Shown here piece after piece: positions 54,568 through 64,000 of a stretch of DNA of 64,000 nucleotides. The first letter of the stretch is position 1. Each line of letters opens with the position of its first letter. The position numbers were made by a program, and so were the translations under genes. The notes under the pieces are model-generated. The model was not told where the DNA came from. It saw only the letters and a list, made by a program, of their open reading frames with translations, and searched no databases. Origin of the DNA: Entoloma clypeatum (Eukaryota; Basidiomycota; Agaricomycetes; Agaricales; Entolomataceae); assembly GCA_963565915.1 (NCBI GenBank), contig OY751488.1:2852001-2916000 (forward strand), read 5' to 3'.

Positions 54568-56533
54568 ATGGCCCCCGTAGATCTTCCACGACCGACAGCT
54601 ATCCTTCACAGGACCCCTTGGATTCCCCCGGTTGCTGCATCCGCCAATGGAATTTACATCGATCTTGAAGATGGCACTCGCCTTGTCGATGCTGTAGGCG
54701 GTGCTGCTGTTGCGTGCCTTGGCTACAGCCATCCCAAAGTCATACAAGCTATCAAAGATCAAGCTGACAAGGTTTCTTGTGCGTTTTGCTGTTTCATTGT
54801 ACCCACTTCTCCATGTCTACGTATTTCTAGATGTTTACAATATGCAACTCTCAAACCAACCCGCAGAGCAGCTCGCGAGCCACTTGATCGCGCGCAGCAA
54901 TGGCGCCTTTTCTTTATGCGGCTTCCTCTCTGGAGGTATGTTTTATCTCATGTCCATGCCAACCTATCTCATCACAGTTCTTAGGCACGGAAGCCATGGA
55001 ATCTGTCCTTAAGCTAGCCATTCAAGTGCGATTCGGACCATCATCCTGTCATTTTTGGCGATCTGATCAACCTTGAAAAGTATTACGGTGAAATGAAGCA
55101 GCCCCAACGTATTAATTTTATCGCGCGTAAACTCTCCTTTCATGGTAATAGTTTGGCGACTTTGTCCCTTGCGTACCACCCAACGCGCCGAGCTCCTTAC
55201 GTGACGCATCTCAATGACATCAACTTTCACCATGTATCCCCGGCGTACGAGAAACGTTTCAAGGAGCCTGATGAGACAGAGGAGCAGTACGTCGAGCGCT
55301 TGAGAGAAGAGCTCGAAGACAAGTTCATCGAGCTAGGCCCTGACACCGTTATCGGATGTAAGACTCTCGCCAAATGGGTGATGCCATATTGACTCTTCAC
55401 CCTAGTTGTTGCCGAGACTGTCGTGGGTGCAACAACAGGTGTTGTACCCGCTCCAAAGGGGTATTTCAGGGGTGGGAGATATCTGTTAACATACTCTTTC
55501 AATCGCCAATGCCTAATACAGCCATGAAGTCTGTCTGCGACCAGTATGGTGCTTTGTTCATCCTCGACGAGGTCAGTTCAGTGCCAAAACCTTTCACTTG
55601 CTTTCTTAATGGATCGTGTTTAAACAGGTCATGAGTGGAATGGGCCGTTAGTCCTTTCAACTCGTTTTCCTTAACCATTCTGAATTCTATGATGCAGGTA
55701 TGGGAACATTACATGCTTGGGAGTCTTTTGGCGATAATGTTGCGGTGATGCTCTTTCATTGGTCGGTCGGAGTTAATCCTCTCACATCTATCGGTGTAGC
55801 CAGATATCCAAGCTATCGCTAAAGGGCTCGGTGGAGGGTGAGCAATCTTGCGCTTGACCTCGTGGGGCTCTGACTGATCCACAAACTTAGTTATTCAGCG
55901 ATCGGCGCAGTACTGATGTCCCAAAAAGTCGCTGATGGGCTGCGTGGCGGTACAGGGTTTTGGAAGCATGGTCACACCTATCAGGTATCACGTTGACCGG
56001 GATGGGTGTTGTGATCGTTGACTGATATCTGCCTCAAAGGGCCATGCGTTGACTTGTGCAGCGGCTCTTGCAGTCCAAGATGTTATTGAGTCCGAGAAGC
56101 TTCTAGAAAACATCAAGCTTCAAGGGGAGTACCTAGGTATGGATCACTACTCGTCGCTGTTAGAGACTCCACATCTGAAACCCCTTCAGGAAAACTACTG
56201 CGTCAAGGCCTTCAAGGCTCCAACGCTCTCGCAGCACCTTTCACATTTGACATACGGGGGGGCGGTGGATTTTGGGGTATCGAGTTTGACTTTACAGATG
56301 CAGGCAACCTGAATTTCCAAGGCGACTCATTTGCAATGCGTGTGCAGGCTCGCGCTTTTGAGAATGGCCTCGTCATTATGGGATTTATTGGTGGCTCAAA
56401 CTTGGAAGGAACGCAAGGCGACCATTGCGTCTTGGCGCCGGCTTACAATGTGACGAAGGCAGAGGTTGAAACGATTGCGGCTTTGTTCATTCAAAGTGTG
56501 GAAGATGTTTTGCGAGGGTTGTTGGATTGCTAG
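54568..56533 (+). CDS. Class III PLP-dependent aminotransferase
   Basis: Omega-type aminotransferase of unknown substrate, related to uncharacterised fungal class III enzymes. Spliced reading from MAPVDLPRPTAILHRTPW (ATG 54568) shows GTRLVDAVGGAAVACLGYSH, FLSGGTEAMESVLKLA, FVAETVVGATTGVVP, the PLP-contact LFILDEVMSGMGR, the lysine motif IAKGLGGGYSAIG and GHTYQGHALTCAAALA. All expected active-site elements are present. About nine introns. Ends at TAG 56531-56533. Start sites upstream of 54568 are in frame (54535) but non-ATG. Confidence 0.87.
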
Positions 56534-56590
56534 TACATTTACTTAGTATGACTCGAGTCAGTCACGGTGCGCCACGCCACCATGAGGGCT

Positions 56591-56597
56591 TATATAA
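56591..56597 (+). promoter_or_regulatory. TATA-box-like element upstream of UFD4
   Basis: TATATAA lies 94 bp before the UFD4 ATG within a 157-bp intergenic gap. The position is compatible with a core promoter, but the sequence is short and could be chance. Confidence 0.35.
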
Positions 56598-56690
56598 GAG
56601 GTGGATTTGTGTTCGGCAAGCGCTTCCGGAACCTCGTCGTCTACCGTCAACGCTCAAAGTCCGGAATCGATGGCTGGGGGCATGCACTAA

Positions 56691-59600
56691 ATGGACTTAC
56701 AACCATCCCAATATCCAGAAGCCACAAGCAGTGCCAGTGCATCTACTACAACCAGATCAGAGCCTCACAATCAAGACCCACCACCTGCCGCCGAAACCAA
56801 AGTCTTGCGCTCAAGTGCAAGAGTCAAGGCTGCGAAGCAGAAATCCAGACCCCAATCCTCCGGCAAAGCCAAGGAGCGCGACTCTACTCCTGCAGGTCAA
56901 CTTCCATCATCTTCGGCAGCACCGCCTAACGATACTGCCGCACCTCGCACTACCCGAGCTACGGCGAAATCCAAGCGCACACGTGAAGAAGTCTCAGGTA
57001 AAGGGAAGGCAACAGAGAGCTCTGAAGAAGTAACCCGTACCAGCAAACGGTCAATTTCCATGTATTGCCACTTGGGCTCCAATGATACTAATCGGGAGAT
57101 CTATCACACAGAACTCGTCGCGGCGCAGCACCCGTCGTCGCTCCTTTGACAATCAACGAACCAGTGCGAGACTTGAAGGGAAAGAAACGCGCCGCCCCAG
57201 AACCTACATCTGACGAAGAAGACACCACAGAGCCGTCATCTAAACGCCCAAGAACATCTTACTCCCTCCGGTCACAAAATCAATCGACGCAATCACAAAT
57301 GCCCCGTAAAACAAGGTACGTGGCCTGTATGAATGGATCACTCTCAAATCATTGACATGGCTGTAGGACAACTGCCGCTGCCAAAGAGAAGATGGCCTCC
57401 ATAAAGTCGAAGATTGCAAGTTCCTCTCGGCTTGAGGACGAAGATATCGAGATGCTGGACTCAGCATATAAGCATGAAGAGTTGGACACTGAAGCGCCTG
57501 CTGAAGAGAACGAAGAAGAACCCGAAGTTGGGCCAGGCAGCGGGGGGGCTGGGGGCGCCGCCGGCGCAGGGGACGATGGTGACGATGACGATGGCGATGA
57601 AGTTGATGAAAGAGAAGGGGAGCGAGCCCTACCTTCCAGTGATGGGCCTCCTATCCCGGGTGGCATGGATGAAACCACTGCCTTGGCTATCTTTGGCGAT
57701 TATCGACAGTTCGGCTCTTACATGATGTCGTTATCATCGCGGCTCAAAACCATGCTGAACAATATTAAGAGTACAGCCGATCCCACCACTCGCCTCGTTA
57801 CGCTGCAAGAACTCAGTGAATTGCTCAGCATCAGTACCGAGGACACTTTGGCTGGGTCCTTCCAAGTCGAGCAATTCGTTCGGGAGCTTGTCAAAATTCT
57901 GGGTGGTCGTGGAAACGATGAGGATGAGGAAGACGATGGCGACGAGGATCGTGCAGAACTTGATGAAGACGCGGCACTCGCCGCCGCTTTGGCTATGAGC
58001 ACTGGCAATACCTACCAGGGCGATGACAATCTAGAAGCTCAGGTCCTCGCCTGTCGATGCCTGGCAAATTTGATGGAGGCCCTCCCTGGTGTTGCTCATA
58101 CCGTCGTCTATCACGGAGCTATCCCAGTACTTTGCAGCAAGTTAATCGAAATTTCGTACATTGACCTTGCAGAACAGACATTGAGCGTGGGTTTTTTTTT
58201 TTCATATCAAGTTACGTATGGACTCACCACGTTTCTGGCAGACTATGGAGAAGATTTCTGAGGAATTTCCAAGCTCAATTGTGCGTGAAGGTGGACTTGC
58301 CGCGTTACTCAACTATCTGGATTTCTTTTCCATCGCTGTTCAAAGAACCGCACTTCAGGCCGCCTCAAATTGTTGCCGCAACGTGTCATCGGAGCACTTT
58401 CCTATGATTGCCGGCGTTTGGTCCATAATCCGAAATTGTTTGACCTACTCTGACCAACGACTCGTGGAATTCGCGTGTCTATGCGTCATCCGCGTTGTCG
58501 ACTCTTATCATCGCGCATCCACTGGGAATCTTGAATTCTTGGTGGACACCGATCTCATTAAAGCTGTGAATCAACTACTCCTTCCCGCTGGTGGATCACC
58601 CCTCATTGCGCCGAATACATACACACTACTCCTTCGCTCGCTAGCGACATCCGCGAAAGCTAGTCCGAAAATTGCAGTGGCTTTGCTAGAAGCTGATATT
58701 GTGGACACGTTGTACCAGATACTGACAGGAGTTTTGCCGGCGGCTGTTGAGACTAGTCAGGAGCAGGGTAATGCAGCCGGGGGACAGGGTTTGGGCGGGG
58801 GACTGGCAGATATGACAGTTATGGAGAACTTAGCCCACCGACCCAAGGACCAAATCGAAGAAGCCTTAAGCTTGGTGTCCGAGCTGATGCCTCCGTTGCC
58901 TAAAGGTATGTTTATGCGCGTATACCTCGACGCTTCATCAACTTTTGGTCTTTAGATGGGGTCTTCGACCACAAGGGTTACACTGAAAAGTCACTGGCAC
59001 GTATGGTGAAGGCGAAAGCGAAAGCAGATAAAGCAGCAGCCAAACAAGCAGGGCAAGTAAATTCTGTTGCTCCCGTCCAGTTAGCCCCCTCCAGCGCGCC
59101 CGCCGATGCCCCTTCACCTGATGCGTTGGCGGAAACTCAAAATATGGATACCGTTGATGACTCGAGCTCCAACGCACCTCCAGGATCAAAGGAAGTGACG
59201 GTAGACCGGACAGAATTGTTGCGATCCAAACCACAAGTCGCAGGACGATTCTTGCAACTCATGGTCCCTATTCTCATCGACGTCTATGCTGCGAGCGTGA
59301 TTACTCCAGTCCGTGTCAAGACTTTGACTGGTCTGCTGAAAGCTATCAGTTTCCTCGATGCGGATGGCTTAAAACATGTTTTAACGGTACGCCGAACGTG
59401 AAATCTCTTGCATCTCATTCTGATGGCCCTGCAGTTCGTGCCTGTTGCAAGCTTTGCATCTTCTATCTTGTCATCCAAAGACCATCCTTCTCTGGTCATT
59501 GGCGCTTTGCAGTTCGTTGACATTCTCCTGGCCAAGGTACCGCTCTTGTACAAACCGACGTTTCGCCGGGAAGGCGTATTCCACGAGATCGAAGCGATAG

Positions 59601-62600
59601 CGGACAGACTTATCGCATCAGCCAGAAACAAGGACAAAGATAAGAACAAAGATACGGAGTCGTCAGAGACGCCTTCCGAGTCTGGAAGCGTACCACCACT
59701 ACCGATTTCTGCCATATCATCTGTTCCTGGTCCCAAGAAGCTTTCTACTCTGTCGCTGGAGCCTGAAGACGCAATCACTTTGCGAGCTCGAGTCATTCGT
59801 TTCAAGTACCTTCTCACCGATGTAAACGAGGAGGATGATAATGCATTTGAAACGCTGCGTCGCCTTGTGGATCGTGTTTCGTCACCAGCAGCAACTGAGA
59901 AAGAACTAGCTGAAGCGCTGAGGGAGCTTGCTGAACTTTTTGCGTCACCTCATACATCTGTTTCGAGTTTCGAATTACTACAAAGCGGTCTTGTCGATGG
60001 GCTGCTCCAGTTCGCAACGGTCCAAGATAGAACTAGTGGGTCATTGTCATTTTATTGTTCAGTACTACTTAACCCTGCTCCTCTCATAGTTGACGCCAGT
60101 AGACGTAAAGAATTGCTTTTGGACGCGTTTGTCGGTCGTCGGGTCAAAGGCCTCAATGTTTCTCAAACACCCTTCGCAACTTTAGTCAAGAAGTTGCATG
60201 AAAGTCTGACGAGGATGGAGTCTTTCGATGTAGTCACAGTAGCGCAAAGCAATGATGGTAAGATACAAACTAGCATCTCCTGCCCAGACTGCCTCACATT
60301 ATGTGTGTAGATTCGAAACGAAGCTCACCCTCTCTGTTGGCGCGTCAACTCCGGCTTCGTCTCGTTGCAGCCGATGATTCAAATATCCCTCGCAACCTGC
60401 ATAACATCGTCGTATCTATTCATGCGATCGCCACATTCCAAGCGTTACACGACTACCTCCGACCGCGAGTTGCTGGGTTACTGAATAGTGGTTCTCGCCT
60501 GCATGGCATGTTAGCAGCGCTAGCAGCGTCTGGTTTCAGTGGCTCTGCACAGCGAAACAGTAATACCGACACTACTTCACAACCCTCACAACCGCCTGCT
60601 CCGATCGCTGAGAGCAGCTCCGCCGTAGCAGGAGCGTTGAGTCCTGCGTCGACGACGCTGGGACGGCGACGTAGTCAACGGCTCAGTGCCAAAAGTGCTG
60701 CCGCGGAAGGCACAGAGGCCGAACCTTCGACATCAGCGCCTGGCACCACGGAAGCCGGTGTTGCAGGGGCATCTGAAGCTGGACCTTCAGGTACAGAAGC
60801 GGCACCAAGCGAAACGGTTGTGGATTCTGAACTTGCTGCGGAGTTCTCAGACGATGAAGAAATCGATGCGGATGTGTTTGATGAAGTTGATCCTGATCGC
60901 TCTGTATCAGAAAAGACAGTAATGCTGTCTGTTGCAGAAGGTGAATTTCATTGTGTTCCAGCCCGTTCCAGACATGACAGTCTATTGTTAGATGGATCAA
61001 AGGTAGAAGCACAAACGCCAGACGGCACGAGAGTTGCGACACCAAATTCGTCGTCAAGAGAAGGAGGGTCCCAACCGAGTGCCCGAGCATCTTTGTCTAC
61101 GAAAGCGTCTTATGCCGCAGCTTTGAAGGCTAGACCGACCGATTGGCATCTTCAATTTTCTATGGATGACAATCCCTTGCCCCTGGATCTGACGATCTAT
61201 GGTGCGATTCACCAGCATGAACAGCGAAGAAAGACAGGAGCATTGCCAAGCATGATTTGGCAAGGTGTTTATACTGTCAAATTCAAAAAAGTTGCCGGTC
61301 CTCTGTCGTCCCCTGATTGTACGTTCTGGGCTTGTCATCGCGGCCCTATTAATTTAACATCACGTAGTGCGCACAGATGTTCTTGAGGGTAACGCAAAGA
61401 ACCGCTCCCCGAGCCCAAGTTTTTCATCTCTTCCGGAAGATGCTCCACATGCGAAGATTCTGCGTTTGCTGCGTGTCCTGCATCAGTTGAACACCATGGA
61501 ATCTGAACGGTCAGCATTCTCTGGAGAGAAACGAAACCTGGCTGAGTCTGCATTCGTCAATAACAAACTGACGGCGAAGTTGACACGTCAACTCGAGGAA
61601 CCCATGATTGTCGCGAGGTATTTATGGTTTATCTCAACTTTCAACGAAGCCCAACCCTATCTATACTGCAGTTCATGCCTGCCAGATTGGGCCTTAGATC
61701 TACCACAGCATTTCCCTTTCGTATTCCCATTCGCCACCCGCTACAACTTTCTTCAGTCTACGTCATTTGGATATGCTCGCCTCATTTTGAAATGGCAAAG
61801 TCAACAAACACAATCTCGTGCCCAGGACTCACGCAGAGATGATGGCATCGGCTTCCTAGGCCGTTTGCAGAGGCAGAAAGTCAGAATTTCTCGAAAGCAT
61901 ATCCTGGAATCAGCAGTAAAGGTCTTTGAGCTTTATGGGTCATCCTCATCCATTCTTGAAGTCGAGTATTTCGAAGAAGTTGGAACCGGGCTAGGGCCGA
62001 CTTTGGAATTTTACTCGTTGGTATCTCGAGAATTCGCACGCAAGGATCTCAAGACCTGGAGAGACGGTGATACAACCGACACGGGCCTTCATGTATTTCA
62101 CCCGAACGGCTTGTACCCCGCGCCGTTAAGTCCGGAGGATATTGCGAGTGATGGAGGACAGTAAGTCCGCTGCAGATCTGACCGAAAATGAGCTCAAATA
62201 AATTCTCGTAGAAAACGAACCCATCTTGTTCGAGTCATTGGACAATTCGTTGCGAAAGCAATGCTTGACTCCCGGATCATTGATTTGACCTTCAACAAAA
62301 TATTCTTGAAGCTTGTGCTTGGCGAAGATGTGCCAGTCACTCTCGCGTCATTGAAAGTAGGTTTCATGCCAATCAAAACTTAACAGTCCTCATTAGGTTC
62401 TGTAGCATGTTGACATCGATTTAGCACATTCCCTGGCAAAAATCCAGAACATCGTAGCCAAGCAGTATCAGATTCCAACTGATAAGGTTTTGGCGAGAAT
62501 ATTTTGCGTAAATATGTGCAAGCTAACAAGCATTATTCGCAGCTTTCGCGCAAAATAGCAATGGTAGAATCAGTCACCATAGAGGATCTCGCACTTGATT

Positions 62601-63358
62601 TCACTATTCCTGGTTATGACATTGAACTTCGAGTGAGAGCCAACATACGATTCATCGACGGAGAAATTCTGATTCTTGACCAGCCTGGCGGAAGGAGCAT
62701 AGCTGTAACGTCGGAAAATGTGCATGAATACGTGCATGAGGTTCTGGACGCTATTCTTGGCAAAGGTGCTCAATTGCAGGTCCAGGCCTTTAGAGAGGGC
62801 TTCTCCAAGGTCTTTCCGATAACGGACCTCCGCGCTTTCTCGGCGGATGAGTTGGTCATGTTATTCGGTAACTCAGACGAGGATTGGAGTCAAGAGAGTA
62901 TGTTTCATGGCTTCCAGCTCCGGCGTTGTTTCTGACCTAGACTTGACTAGCTCTTGTCGAAGCCCTCAAGGCTGACCATGGCTTCAATGTGGAGAGTCAA
63001 GCAATTCACGATCTCGTGGAGACAATGTCGACGTATGACCTCAAAATGCGCCGGGCATTCCTACAGTTCATAACTGGCAGCCCAAAATTGCCCATAGGAG
63101 GTATGCGGCCAAGAAACATCCATTTGATTAGACTCACTGAATCCGACAATGGCCTACCTAGGTTTTCGAGGCTTAAATCCTTTGCTGACGGTTGTGCGCA
63201 AACCTCACGAAGCCCCTTTGACAGCAGACGATTATCTGCCCAGCGTGATGACTTGCGTGAATTATCTCAAACTGCCAGAATACAGCTCGAAGGAAGTCAT
63301 GCGAGAAAAGTTGCGGATAGCAATCCAAGAAGGTGTTGGTAGTTTCCATTTGTCATGA
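56691..63358 (+). CDS. UFD4: HECT E3 ubiquitin ligase Ufd4/TRIP12
   Basis: E3 ligase of the ubiquitin-fusion-degradation and N-degron pathways. The N-terminus (ATG 56691) is Ser/Lys/Arg-rich and disordered, then has an acidic run ([14 protein letters not shown]). Armadillo-like repeats span about 57700-58950 ([40 protein letters not shown]). A long variable middle with the TRIP12-type [20 protein letters not shown] segment leads to the HECT domain (about 61900-63350): [51 protein letters not shown], and the catalytic Cys codon 63254-63256 in [14 protein letters not shown]. Around twelve introns; one near 58190 has an 11-T tract. Ends GSFHLS. Confidence 0.93.
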
Positions 63359-63530
63359 ACTACATTGTTTTGGCCCATTTGTATCACGTTTTCATATTCT
63401 CCTGTTCTTGCCTAGAAAACAAAAGGACTTGTACTTTGCTGTTCTGCCCGATCACGAGTGCAGTGTGCTTACTAATCGCAATTCATGAACTCCCTTATTC
63501 ATCCCTTTCCTGGACCAGCAGTACACAGTC

Positions 63531-64000
63531 ATGTCAAAACACCACCCTGGTAAATCAACGATTAACTTCAAATCCATCCTTTGGGGCTCACTGGCGTCGT
63601 TCAGATCTGATTATGTGTAGGCGCCAACCAGGCATTGGTACGCAAACCTGTGTCGAAGCATCAACAACATTTCATAATGCCCATATAGCAATCGGCCGTC
63701 TTTGTGAGAAGTGCGACGGGAAATGGTGCGCTTGATACTTCTTACTCTCCTCCAGTTGTTGATTCCAAATGCGCAGTCCTGTCTGCGATTCTTACGTGCG
63801 ACCAGAAACCCTGGTGAGGATCTGTGATGAGTGCAACTTTGGTACCTATGGAGGTCGATGTATAATATGCGGTTCTCCTGGTCCGCGATCCTCTCTATCG
63901 TCGCGTACAGACATTTTGAACCCTTCACAGGGATCTCGGATGCTTATTATTGTGCTGAATGTACCCGCCTGGAGAAGGATCGCGATGGTTGCCCAAAGAT
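63531..64000 (+). CDS. PHF5A: SF3b subunit PHF5A/Rds3, 3' end beyond the window
   Basis: Small zinc-knuckle protein of the SF3b complex that contacts the intron branch site. Removing four short introns gives [20 protein letters not shown], then [40 protein letters not shown] and [20 protein letters not shown], where the window ends. The regularly spaced Cys pairs are all present. The protein is normally about 110 residues, so only a few codons are missing. Confidence 0.95.

Overview
The window is nuclear DNA of a filamentous fungus, almost certainly a basidiomycete (probably Agaricomycotina). The evidence is very dense, short spliceosomal introns (about 44-70 nt), short intergenic gaps (often under 200 bp), and conserved eukaryotic proteins in fungal form: a GPI-type chitin deacetylase, a Rom2-type Rho1 GEF, Sfh5, Sly41 and Ufd4. 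This placement is inferred; no species marker was seen. About 24 distinct protein genes and one tRNA gene are present, nearly all housekeeping. I found no CRISPR array, transposon, virus-like element or secondary-metabolite cluster.

Layout. Bases 1-3617 hold the end of a vacuolar amino-acid transporter gene and most of an R3H-SUZ gene. They then run into a 200-N assembly gap (3618-3817). The same 3.6 kb recurs almost base for base at 8530-12148, so the left copy is very probably a redundant contig end or second haplotype, and the right copy should be used. From 3818 onward come the tail of an unidentified gene, DNA polymerase delta subunit 3 (+), a DUF4743/Nudix hydrolase (-), the intact AVT-type transporter (+), the intact R3H-SUZ gene (+), RNA polymerase II subunit Rpb4 (+), tRNA pseudouridine synthase Pus1 (-), D-xylulokinase (-), the spliceosome-disassembly G-patch protein TFIP11/Ntr1 (+), a nuclear-looking WD40 protein with several SUMO-interaction-like motifs (+), a serine carboxypeptidase (+), an intron-containing tRNA-Pro(AGG) (-) and proteasome ATPase Rpt4 (+).

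The second half carries Sec1 (-), a chitin deacetylase (-), a Rom2-like DEP-RhoGEF-PH-CNH protein (-), a large protein of unknown function (+), Trm82 (+), a Gfo/Idh/MocA oxidoreductase (-), Paf1 (+), ribosomal protein eL43 (-), an Sfh5-like Sec14 protein (-), a Sly41-like transporter (+), ribosomal protein eS4 (+), the Pso2/Snm1 crosslink-repair nuclease (-), a class III aminotransferase (+), the HECT ligase Ufd4/TRIP12 (+) and the start of PHF5A/Rds3 (+), cut by the window edge.

There is no single pathway cluster. Loose themes are transcription and RNA processing (Rpb4, Paf1, TFIP11, PHF5A, R3H-SUZ, Pus1, Trm82), DNA replication and repair (Pold3, Pso2), cell wall and secretion (Rom2, chitin deacetylase, Sec1, Sly41) and ubiquitin-proteasome function (Rpt4, Ufd4). 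The points most worth checking are the duplicated, gap-flanked contig end, the SIM-rich WD40 protein, the SIM and PIP-like motifs in Pso2, stop-free introns of length 3n that could be retained, and divergent gene pairs whose start codons lie only 33-74 bp apart.
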